From VFJJ01 sp031362415 (GTDB lineage Bacteria > Actinomycetota > Acidimicrobiia > IMCC26256 > VFJJ01), in assembly GCA_031362415.1 (NCBI GenBank), contig JANLSK010000295.1, forward strand, positions 1-8,417: DNA of 8,417 bases, written 5' to 3'. The notes below the pieces were generated by a model that was not told the origin of the DNA, ran no database searches, and saw nothing but the letters and a program-made list of their open reading frames with translations. Position numbers and translations under genes: made by a program. Of the stretch, positions 1 to 5,808 are shown one piece after another (the first letter of the stretch is position 1; each line of letters starts with the position of its first letter).

Positions 1-828
1 CTCGGCCACCGTGAACCAGAGGCTCACGAACCAGCCGCCGTCCTCCTCGACAGCCACCAACACCGGGTCGGGGCCGTCGTCCTGGCTGAGCTCCTCGGCC
101 AGGTCCGCCTCGCCGCTGGTCGGGTCGAGGTCGCTCGTGTCGAAGAGATCGTCAACGAACGGTCCGAGTGGGAGATCGGCGGGATCGAACGTGCCGCTGG
201 CGTCTCCCGCTTCGATGGTGACGGCCGAGTATCCGGGGCTCAGCTCGTCGCTCGAGAGCTCGAGGTTCTCGAGCACGACCTCGAACCCGCTCATGGCGCT
301 GAGATCGATGTCGTCGTCGAACACCTCGAGACGCACGAGCTCGGCGGTGATGTCGACGAGAGGATCCTTGATCGAGTTGCGCTCCGACGGTGCCATCGAG
401 TCGAGCATGCCCAGGATGTCGGCGTTGCCCACCGCGGCGAACATGGCCTCCACGGCGGCCTCGGGCGACTCGGCGCCGCCCGCGTCGTCGCCGGTGAGCG
501 AGGTGACGGCGAACGCCCCGCCGCCCAGCACGGCCAGCAGGGTCACGGCGACGACGGCGATCTTGCCCGTGCGGCGACGCTTGGGCGGGGTCGGCTGCTG
601 GGTGGGATCGCCGCCGGGCCACGTTGCGCCGTGCTGCCACGGCGCGGGCTGCTGGCCGTACTGGGGCGCAGGCTGCCCATACGCGGGCTGCTGGCCGTAC
701 TGGGGCCCGGGTTGCCCATACTGCGGCTGCTGGCCGTACTGGGGCCCGGGTTGCCCGTAGGCCGGCTGGCCTGGAGGCGGCGGCGGAACCTGTGGCTGCG
801 AGTAGTTGGGCTGCGACTCGTCGGTCAT
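1..828 (-). CDS. Single-pass membrane protein with Q/P/Y/G-rich cytoplasmic tail (3' end outside window)
   Basis: The first 276 codons of this minus-strand gene are open without a stop to the window edge. The protein starts MTDESQPNYSQPQVPPPPPG. Residues 23-61 are three 13-residue repeats of the type AYGQPGPQYGQQP, residues 83-89 are basic (KRRRTGK), and residues about 90-111 form one hydrophobic helix. A mainly acidic domain follows from about residue 112. It contains SPEAAVEAMFAAVGNADILG and a SMAPSER motif, a pattern I associate with extracellular DUF4878/SnoaL-like folds of actinobacterial membrane proteins, though I cannot assign a family. The charge pattern suggests tail inside, domain outside. 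The ATG at 828 is preceded by a purine-rich AGGTGAGGA stretch. The gene lies 64 bases after the small membrane protein gene on the same strand, but a hairpin between them argues for separate transcription. Function is unknown. Plus-strand reading frames here are GC-rich shadows. Confidence 0.85.
   Translation of the reverse strand, partial: MTDESQPNYSQPQVPPPPPGQPAYGQPGPQYGQQPQYGQPGPQYGQQPAYGQPAPQYGQQPAPWQHGATWPGGDPTQQPTPPKRRRTGKIAVVAVTLLAVLGGGAFAVTSLTGDDAGGAESPEAAVEAMFAAVGNADILGMLDSMAPSERNSIKDPLVDITAELVRLEVFDDDIDLSAMSGFEVVLENLELSSDELSPGYSAVTIEAGDASGTFDPADLPLGPFVDDLFDTSDLDPTSGEADLAEELSQDDGPDPVLVAVEEDGGWFVSLWFTVAE
646..762 (-). repeat. Three 39-bp coding tandem repeats (Q/P/Y/G-rich)
   Basis: Three consecutive 39-bp units encode AYGQPGPQYGQQP, QYGQPGPQYGQQP and AYGQPAPQYGQQP. 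Adjacent units match at 34 of 39 bases, counted by eye. They stay in frame and form the flexible cytoplasmic tail of the membrane protein, so this is low-complexity coding sequence and not a CRISPR or mobile repeat. Copy number could vary between strains by slippage or recombination (inference). Confidence 0.9.
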
Positions 829-832
829 GCCG

Positions 833-841
833 TCCTCACCT
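833..841 (-). promoter_or_regulatory. Ribosome binding site for the 828 start
   Basis: On the minus strand AGGTGAGGA lies 4 bases before the ATG at 828. The GAGGA core is rather close to the start, while AGGTG gives a more usual 8-base spacing. It supports the ATG at 828 as the start of the membrane protein. Confidence 0.5.
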
Positions 842-873
842 GGGTGTCGGGTATTCGTCCTGCTCCGGAATCG

Positions 874-894
874 GACGATCAGGGGATGATCGTC
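874..894 (-). terminator. 8-bp perfect hairpin overlapping a stop codon, probable terminator
   Basis: The arms GACGATCA and TGATCGTC pair perfectly over 8 bp around a 5-base loop. The stem overlaps the TGA (893-895) of the four-helix membrane protein. No run of T follows on the minus strand, so it is not a classical intrinsic terminator; U-less hairpins are often proposed as terminators or 3'-end stabilisers in actinobacteria. It would separate the phosphatase/membrane-protein pair from the next minus-strand gene starting at 828. Confidence 0.5.
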
Positions 895-1417
895 ATGAGC
901 TCCGATGCACCTTGAGCGCAATGACGCGAATGACCAGGCTCGTGATACCTCCGAGGCCGATCAGGGAGCCGGCGAGCGCGATCCACACGCCAGGACGCAG
1001 TTGGAGCGGGGTCCGAACGACCACCGCGACCGCGATCACCCCAAGACCGGAGGCCAGGCTGGTCGCCACGAGCACCGGGCGCGGCCGACCGAGCGCAGCC
1101 GCGAGGAGGCCGAGCGCCGCGAGGAACGGCACCATCACCCAGAGCACGAGAAGTTGCTCGTGCCAGCCCGTGGAGACAAGCTCGAGGCGATCGGCCAGGC
1201 GCACAAGGTCGAAGCTCGAACGAGGCGTCCGACCGGTGCTGGCCCAGGGAAGGAACCCGGCCAGGCCCACAACTCCCGAACCCGCGGCGGCCGTCCACAA
1301 CGGCCACACCGCCGGAGGCCGCGCAGACCGTTCCCGGATCTGGAGGCCTGCGGGAGCGAGCGAGCCGGCTCGTTCATCAGATCCGGCGACGCTCATCTCA
1401 GCCATGGTACCGCTCAT
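893..1417 (-). CDS. Four-helix integral membrane protein, unknown function
   Basis: The predicted protein has 174 residues. After a polar N-terminus of about 38 residues it has four hydrophobic segments at about 39-59, 88-109, 113-134 and 143-166, ending in a short basic tail (KVHRSS). The loop after helix 1 reads FLPWASTGRTPRSSFDLVRLADRLEL. I recall similar 'LPW-SG-R-RSS-DLV' loops in unnamed actinobacterial membrane proteins but cannot name a family. The start is uncertain: in-frame ATGs at 1417, 1405 and 1396 encode M1, M5 and M8. With 1417 the gene overlaps the upstream phosphatase by 20 bases; with 1396 it begins one base after that gene's TGA. Either way the two genes are probably translationally coupled. 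A hairpin at 874-894 overlaps its stop codon. No catalytic motif is visible. Confidence 0.8.
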   Translation of the reverse strand: MSGTMAEMSVAGSDERAGSLAPAGLQIRERSARPPAVWPLWTAAAGSGVVGLAGFLPWASTGRTPRSSFDLVRLADRLELVSTGWHEQLLVLWVMVPFLAALGLLAAALGRPRPVLVATSLASGLGVIAVAVVVRTPLQLRPGVWIALAGSLIGLGGITSLVIRVIALKVHRSS

Positions 1418-2060
1418 CGATGAGCTCGTTGGTCACGTCCTGCATGGTTCGAAAGATCGTGAACTCGACGTCGTTGGCGTCGCACCATCGGGCCAGGTTG
1501 TCCTTGGCGAAGAGCACGTCGGCCAGCAGCGCAGCCTTACGGTCGCTCGTCCCGTCGCCCACGAACACCGTGGTGCGACCGGCGGTGCGGGCATCGCGGA
1601 TGGGCGCCTGCTTGCACGTTCCGCACGTGGAGCAGGCGCAGCAGCGGTCGGCATTGGGGAAGGTCAACTCACCAGAGGACCAGTCGACGGCGTTGGTGAC
1701 GACATCGATACCGAGGGGACCACAGGCCTGCTCGACATGGAAGCCGAAGCCGTCGCTCACCACGGTGACGAGCGCGCCCGCCGAGCGCAGGGCACCGACC
1801 AGCGGGGCGAAACCCGGGTCGATCTCGACCTCCCGAGCCGTTGACCGGAGCAGGGCCTCGTCGTGGGGTAGGGCGGCCCACTCCTCCACCAGGCACTCGC
1901 GACTGCCGATCAGCCCGGCCTCGTAGCGCTGCTCGGCGTCGTGCCAGTCGGCGATCGCCAAGCGCTCCAAGAGGTGGACGCAGGTGTCACGACGGCTGAC
2001 GGTACCGTCCCAGTCGAAGAACACGTGGGCCCGAGCCAGGTTGACCTCAAACGGATACAT
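1398..2060 (-). CDS. HAD-superfamily phosphatase, MtnX/PHOSPHO1-like (subclass IB)
   Basis: The predicted protein has 220 residues and all four HAD motifs. Motif I is FFDWDGT, with nucleophile D16 and acid/base D18. Motif II is the Ser in VVSDGFG (S102). The motif III Lys is probably K150 in CGTCKQ, and motif IV is FVGDGTSD (D169, D173), which binds Mg2+. The cap lies between motifs I and II. A cysteine cluster (C140, C141, C143, C146, C149) just before K150 recalls the 'C..CG.CK' segment of the MtnX/DKMTPP and PHOSPHO1 families, which act on small phosphometabolites such as methionine-salvage sugar phosphates, phosphoethanolamine or phosphocholine. The true substrate cannot be told and no methionine-salvage gene is present. 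The ATG at 2060 is chosen because MYPFEVNLARAHVFFDWDGT is a normal HAD N-terminus; the frame stays open to 2231, but that would overlap the divergent mannosidase gene. GGGAG lies 10 bases upstream. Confidence 0.88.
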   Translation of the reverse strand: MYPFEVNLARAHVFFDWDGTVSRRDTCVHLLERLAIADWHDAEQRYEAGLIGSRECLVEEWAALPHDEALLRSTAREVEIDPGFAPLVGALRSAGALVTVVSDGFGFHVEQACGPLGIDVVTNAVDWSSGELTFPNADRCCACSTCGTCKQAPIRDARTAGRTTVFVGDGTSDRKAALLADVLFAKDNLARWCDANDVEFTIFRTMQDVTNELIDERYHG

Positions 2061-2064
2061 GGAC

Positions 2065-2075
2065 GGGAGTCTCCC
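2065..2075. promoter_or_regulatory. Palindrome GGGAGtCTCCC in the divergent promoter region
   Basis: This 11-bp palindrome has 5-bp perfect arms around one central base, inside the 45-base gap between the divergent phosphatase and mannosidase genes. It sits about where the -35 region of the mannosidase promoter should be, given the -10 at 2094-2099. It also contains the GGGAG that is the best Shine-Dalgarno candidate for the phosphatase start at 2060. An operator role is inference; a palindrome this short in GC-rich DNA can occur by chance. Confidence 0.25.
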
Positions 2076-2093
2076 ATCCCACCGGTGTTCTCG

Positions 2094-2099
2094 TAGCCT
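2094..2099 (+). promoter_or_regulatory. -10 box TAGCCT of an apparently leaderless gene
   Basis: TAGCCT fits the actinobacterial TANNNT -10 consensus and ends exactly 6 bases before the GTG at 2106, so transcription would begin at or next to the start codon. No Shine-Dalgarno is visible there. The TAG at 2094-2096 is also an in-frame stop, so the gene cannot start further upstream. No clear -35 hexamer is seen, which is common in this group. Confidence 0.45.
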
Positions 2100-2105
2100 G
2101 AAGCC

Positions 2106-5054
2106 GTGTCGAGACCCGTGCCCGATCTCCGAGCGATCGTCCCTGACCAAGCCATCGAATCGCCACCCGACGGGCCAGTCAACATGCCAGTCGATGGGCC
2201 GATCGACGTGGCGATCGTGCCACACACGCACTGGGATCGTGAGTGGTACCTACCGTTCCAGACCTATCGGGTGCGGCTGGTGCGGATGCTTGACGAGCTC
2301 CTCCCGGCTCTCGCCGGCGACCCGTCGTACCGCAGGTTCCTGCTCGACGGGCAGACGGTGGCCATCGACGACTATCTCGACGTGCGCCCAGAGATGGCCA
2401 CGACGATCGCCGCCCTGGTGGCCGACGGACGTCTGGCGATCGGCCCGTGGGCGGTGCTCATGGACGAGTTCATGGTCTCGGCCGAGACCATCGTCCGCAA
2501 CCTGCAACGTGGCTTCCATCGGGCCGCCGAGCTCGGGGCCTCGATGCCCATCGGGTACCTGCCCGACATGTTCGGGCACGTGGCCCAGATGCCGCAGATC
2601 CTGGGCCAGGCCGGTCTGAAGCATGCGGTCGTGTGGCGCGGGGTGCCGTCGGCGGTCGACCGTACGGCGTTCTGGTGGAGCGCCCCCGATGGCTCACGGG
2701 TCCGGGCCGAGTTCCTCTACGGCTCGTACGCCAACGCCGCCGTGATCCCGAACGATCCGGCCGGCTTGTGCTCGCTCGCCGAGTCGTACATCGAGGAACT
2801 CGGCTCGTACCGGCTCCCCGGAGCCGGGGTGCTGTTGATGCACGGCGGCGATCATCGCGCGCCCTTCACCGGATTGGGAGCGGTGGTGGCCGAGGCCAAC
2901 ACCACCCAGGCGCGGTTCCGCTTTCGCCTGTGTGGTCTCGATGAGTACCTCCCGACCCAGCCCGTCGACTCGCTCCCGCTCTGGAGTGGCGAGCTCCGAT
3001 CCGGCCATGCCACGAACCTGCTGATGGGCGTGGCCTCGAACCGAGTCGACGTGCACCAGCTCGCGGCCCGGGCCGAGCGGACGCTCGAGCGCGCCGCCGA
3101 GCCCCTGGCGGCGCTGTTCATACCGCACGAGAACGGGCCCGGCCGCCTGCTCGATCGGGCCTGGGACGGGCTGGTGCTCAACAGCGCCCACGACTCGTCG
3201 TGCGCGTGCAGCATCGACGAGACCGTCGACCAGGTCGTCGTGCGCTACCGGGAGACCGTCCAGATCGCCGACGCCCTGACCGCCGAGGCCATGCGCTGGT
3301 TGGCCTCCGAAGTTCGAGCCAGCCCCGGCAGCGTCGTCGTGGCCAACCCCACGGCGCGCACCCGTAGCGGCGTGATCGAGCTCGTCGTCCCGGTACCGCC
3401 GAGCGAGCCCACTCCCGGTGGCCTCGACGACCACGCCCTCGGCGGCCTCGGTACGGGCGTGCTCGTGCAGTGCATCGGCGAGACGGCGCCCGAGGAGGTC
3501 CTCTCGCAGATCGTGGTGGGGCGAAAGATCCGGTGGTTCGTGCACATGCTCGACAGCTTCGGCCTCGCCGGCGAGCCCGTGGCCCACGTTGAAGACCGGG
3601 GCCGCGAGGTGATCTTCCATCTGGCTGGACCGGGTGAGCCCCCACTCGACCTGGTGCCGTGGAAGGAGCGCCTTCTGGCCCGGGCGGGCGACGACGGCGT
3701 GCTCCACATCCGCTCCATCCGCCCCGGCCGACGCACCCTGGCCGTGGCCCTCGCCGACGTTCCCGGCTTCGGCTGGCGCACACTCGAACCCGCCACGTTC
3801 GTTGCGTTCACAACAATGTCGAACACGGCGGCTGCGGCACCGGGGGAGTGTGGGGGCGCCGTCACCCCGCTGGTTTCGGTGCCGCCGCCGCCGGTGTCGG
3901 TGCCGGAGCCCGCCTGGGGTTCCGAGGGCCGCATCGGCAATGGCCTGGTGACGGTGGCAGCCGGGAGCGACGGCACGTTCGAGGTGGTGACCGTCGACGG
4001 TCTGCGGGTCGGCGGGCTCGGCCGGCTGGTCGACAGTGGCGACGGGGGCGACACCTACACCTGGTCGCCCCCCGACGATGATCTCGTGGTCGAGGCGCCC
4101 GAGAAGATGAGCGCCGAGGTACTCGAGCGCGGCCCGGTGCGGGCTCGTCTGGCGATCTCGGCCACCTACCGCTGGCCGACCCACGCCCTGGGCGACGATC
4201 GACGGTGTTCCGCCCGATCAGTCGAGACCACCACGGTGGTCATCGACACCATCGTGGAGGTGCGGGTGGGCGAGCCCTTCGTGCGGGTCGAGCACCGCTT
4301 CGACAACACCTGCCGCGATCACCGGCTGCGGGCCCATTTTCCTTTTCCGGCAAGGGTTTCCGGCTCGTCAGCCGAGTGTGCGTTCACCGTCGTCGAGCGA
4401 GGGCTCGAGGCCGAGGGGGGTCCGCACGAGACAGCCGTCCCCACGTTCCCCAGTCGACGCTTCGTGTCGTGCAGCAACGGCGTGGTGGGTCTGTCGCTCG
4501 TTCACGACGGCCTGCTCGAGTACGAGGTGCTCGGCGAGGGGACGGAGCTGGCGCTCACGCTCCTGCGGGCCACGGGGTATCTCTCGCGGCGCGAGCCCCA
4601 GACCCGACCCAACCCGGCCGGCCCGGCGCTGGCCGTTGCTGGGGCCCAGGTTCTCGGGCCGCGTGTCGCCCGATACGCGGTGGTGCTGCACTCCGGTACC
4701 TGGCAGACGGTCGACCTGTACGACATCGCCGACCGGGTGCTCGTCCCGTTGGCGACGGCCGTGGTCGGCGGCACGTTCTCTCGGCGCGATCCCGTGGGAC
4801 GGGCGCTGCACGTCGACGGCGCCGAAGTGTCAGCCCTGTACCGCGGCGACGACGGCCGCCTGGTGCTGCGCCTGTTCAACAGCACAGGGGCCACGACGCC
4901 CGTCACGCTCGATCGGTCGGGATCGGTCGTCGACCTGCTGGGCACCGAGCTCGGACGCTTCGCCGGCTCGATCACGATCGGCCCCCACGGGTTCACGACC
5001 CTGGTGTGCGACAGGCCCGGGGGCGACCACGCCACGGTCGACGGGGCTGCCTGA
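2106..5054 (+). CDS. Glycoside hydrolase family 38 alpha-mannosidase-like enzyme
   Basis: The 982-residue protein carries the GH38 signature set. PHTHWDREWY (39-48) supplies presumed zinc ligands H42 and D44. GPWAVLMDEFMVSAET spans 113-128. GYLPDMFGHVAQMPQIL holds the presumed catalytic nucleophile and zinc ligand D154. MHGGDHRAP covers 245-253, and NSAHDSSCACSIDE (359-372) supplies presumed ligand H362. GH38 enzymes are retaining zinc alpha-mannosidases. The HTHWDREWY form is typical of bacterial members, including MngB (mannosylglycerate or 6-phospho-mannosylglycerate hydrolase), which is about 100 residues shorter. Domains in order are the catalytic barrel (about 35-280), the helical middle domain (about 285-390) and the C-terminal beta domains, with a Pro/Val-rich linker near 575-605. 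No signal peptide or membrane helix is visible, so it is probably cytoplasmic. The start is GTG with no Shine-Dalgarno, and an in-frame TAG lies 12 bases upstream. Substrate is unknown; no transporter or sugar kinase is adjacent. Confidence 0.93.
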   Translation: MSRPVPDLRAIVPDQAIESPPDGPVNMPVDGPIDVAIVPHTHWDREWYLPFQTYRVRLVRMLDELLPALAGDPSYRRFLLDGQTVAIDDYLDVRPEMATTIAALVADGRLAIGPWAVLMDEFMVSAETIVRNLQRGFHRAAELGASMPIGYLPDMFGHVAQMPQILGQAGLKHAVVWRGVPSAVDRTAFWWSAPDGSRVRAEFLYGSYANAAVIPNDPAGLCSLAESYIEELGSYRLPGAGVLLMHGGDHRAPFTGLGAVVAEANTTQARFRFRLCGLDEYLPTQPVDSLPLWSGELRSGHATNLLMGVASNRVDVHQLAARAERTLERAAEPLAALFIPHENGPGRLLDRAWDGLVLNSAHDSSCACSIDETVDQVVVRYRETVQIADALTAEAMRWLASEVRASPGSVVVANPTARTRSGVIELVVPVPPSEPTPGGLDDHALGGLGTGVLVQCIGETAPEEVLSQIVVGRKIRWFVHMLDSFGLAGEPVAHVEDRGREVIFHLAGPGEPPLDLVPWKERLLARAGDDGVLHIRSIRPGRRTLAVALADVPGFGWRTLEPATFVAFTTMSNTAAAAPGECGGAVTPLVSVPPPPVSVPEPAWGSEGRIGNGLVTVAAGSDGTFEVVTVDGLRVGGLGRLVDSGDGGDTYTWSPPDDDLVVEAPEKMSAEVLERGPVRARLAISATYRWPTHALGDDRRCSARSVETTTVVIDTIVEVRVGEPFVRVEHRFDNTCRDHRLRAHFPFPARVSGSSAECAFTVVERGLEAEGGPHETAVPTFPSRRFVSCSNGVVGLSLVHDGLLEYEVLGEGTELALTLLRATGYLSRREPQTRPNPAGPALAVAGAQVLGPRVARYAVVLHSGTWQTVDLYDIADRVLVPLATAVVGGTFSRRDPVGRALHVDGAEVSALYRGDDGRLVLRLFNSTGATTPVTLDRSGSVVDLLGTELGRFAGSITIGPHGFTTLVCDRPGGDHATVDGAA

Positions 5055-5078
5055 GCGCCCGACAGCTCGGGAAGCGCT
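5054..5078. terminator. Hairpin filling the gap between convergent genes, possible bidirectional terminator
   Basis: The arms AGCGC+CCGA and TCGG+GCGCT pair over 9 bp, with a 3-base bulge (GAA) on one side and a 4-base loop (CAGC). The hairpin runs from the last base of the mannosidase TGA to within the TAG of the histidine phosphatase, so it fills the whole 22-base gap. No T-run follows on either strand. A smaller stem, TCGGT/ACCGA at 5085-5099, lies inside the end of the phosphatase gene. Confidence 0.4.
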
Positions 5079-5712
5079 ACAGGATCGGTCGAGAACCGAA
5101 GCTGCCCGCGACCCGCTCGCGAGAGGCCTCGAAGTGGGCGGTCTCGTTCAGGGTCGTCAGGCGGGCCTGTCCCTTCACGCTCACCTCGATGCGGGTGATC
5201 GACGCGTAGCCCACCGTGACGGGGGCGAACTCGTCGGCGACGCCGAGCACATGGCCCACGATCCGGTTGATGACACCCCCGTGGCAGGCCACGACCACCA
5301 CATCGCCGGGGCGCCGGGCCACCAGCGTGCTCCAGGCTTCGATCACACGAGCCTTGAACACCTCGGGCGGGTCCCAGCCGATGGCCTCGAAGTCGCGACG
5401 CACGATGGCGTCCCAGTACTCGCCACCGTGACTTGCCAGCTCCTCGGTCGGGAAATACCAGTGGGAGCGCCGGTCGAGCTCGTCGAAGTCGTGCTCGATC
5501 TCATGAGCCCGATCGCCGTCGACGACGCTCTGCACGGTCTCGATGGCCCGTCGCTTGGGGCTCGTGACCACCAGATCGATCGGCTCGTGGGCCAGCCAGT
5601 CCCCCAGGCGGCGAGCCTGGAGCACGCCGAGCTCTGACAGCCCGGGGTCAGCCGGCCCAAGGGGATTGTGCTCCCGCAGCGGCTGAGCGTGACGGACCAG
5701 AAGTATCTGCAC
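5077..5712 (-). CDS. Histidine phosphatase superfamily protein (phosphoglycerate mutase-like)
   Basis: The predicted protein has 211 residues. It opens with MQILLVRHAQ, where H8 in the RHG-type motif (here RHA) is the expected phosphohistidine nucleophile and R7 binds phosphate. TSPKRRAIET gives the second phosphate-binding Arg, probably R55. E78 is a candidate proton donor, and the second catalytic His is H144 in VVACHGGVIN. Such enzymes act in the cytoplasm on varied phosphomonoesters; the family includes mycobacterial glucosyl-3-phosphoglycerate phosphatase, but nothing here fixes the substrate. The start is GTG at 5712, immediately before the first beta strand, with no visible Shine-Dalgarno and a TAGTTT box 8 bases upstream, suggesting leaderless transcription. 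It converges with the GH38 gene and follows the DMFase-like gene on the same strand after 96 bases and a hairpin, so it is probably transcribed alone. Confidence 0.9.
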   Translation of the reverse strand: MQILLVRHAQPLREHNPLGPADPGLSELGVLQARRLGDWLAHEPIDLVVTSPKRRAIETVQSVVDGDRAHEIEHDFDELDRRSHWYFPTEELASHGGEYWDAIVRRDFEAIGWDPPEVFKARVIEAWSTLVARRPGDVVVVACHGGVINRIVGHVLGVADEFAPVTVGYASITRIEVSVKGQARLTTLNETAHFEASRERVAGSFGSRPIL

Positions 5713-5720
5713 AGCGCGGC

Positions 5721-5726
5721 AAACTA
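5721..5726 (-). promoter_or_regulatory. -10 box TAGTTT of an apparently leaderless gene
   Basis: On the minus strand TAGTTT matches TANNNT and ends 8 bases before the GTG at 5712. Transcription would begin within about two bases of the start codon, in agreement with the missing Shine-Dalgarno. The rest of the 5713-5808 gap holds the hairpin at 5774-5794 and GC-rich sequence with no gene; no clear -35 element was seen. Confidence 0.4.
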
Positions 5727-5773
5727 CACCGACCCGGCCACCACCCCCGGCCCGGGCTGAGCGCCCGACTCGC

Positions 5774-5794
5774 GCGTGCCGACGTTCGGCACGC
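5774..5794 (-). terminator. 9-bp perfect hairpin after the DMFase-like gene
   Basis: GCGTGCCGA and TCGGCACGC form a perfect 9-bp stem with a 3-base loop, beginning 14 bases after the TGA (5809-5811) of the 865-residue gene. An alternative 5-bp stem (CGCCC/GGGCG, 5792-5804) overlaps one arm. No T-run follows on the minus strand. Position and stability suggest a transcription terminator or RNA 3'-end barrier isolating the downstream histidine phosphatase. Confidence 0.55.
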
Positions 5795-5808
5795 CCAGGG
5801 GGCGATCG

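Noticed and set aside
624..1844. Plus-strand open frame of about 406 codons over the two membrane protein genes and the phosphatase
   Set aside because: The minus strand here encodes membrane helices and HAD motifs; the plus-strand product has no recognisable domain and is R/A/G/T-rich.
2161..2225. Imperfect short repeats (CCAGTC / GATCGACGTGGCGATCG) at the start of the GH38 gene
   Set aside because: They are short and degenerate and lie in the linker before the catalytic domain; chance similarity in GC-rich coding DNA explains them.
2061..2231. Upstream extension of the HAD phosphatase frame on the minus strand to 2231
   Set aside because: It would overlap the 5' end of the divergent GH38 gene, adds a compositionally odd H/D/W-rich N-terminus, and the ATG at 2060 gives a normal HAD beginning.
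2694..4184. Long minus-strand open frame (about 496 codons) inside the GH38 gene
   Set aside because: The translation is rich in G, H, R and A with no family motif. It is an antisense shadow of a well-supported gene in GC-rich DNA.
4378..5637. Plus-strand open frame of about 419 codons across the end of GH38 and the histidine phosphatase
   Set aside because: It overlaps two genes with clear catalytic motifs and its translation is low-complexity S/R/A/P-rich sequence.
5077..5712. Assignment of the histidine phosphatase as a GpgP/MpgP-type enzyme working with the GH38 protein on glycosylglycerates
   Set aside because: The genes are convergent and not co-transcribed, and the sequence shows only generic superfamily motifs, so the link is too speculative to call.
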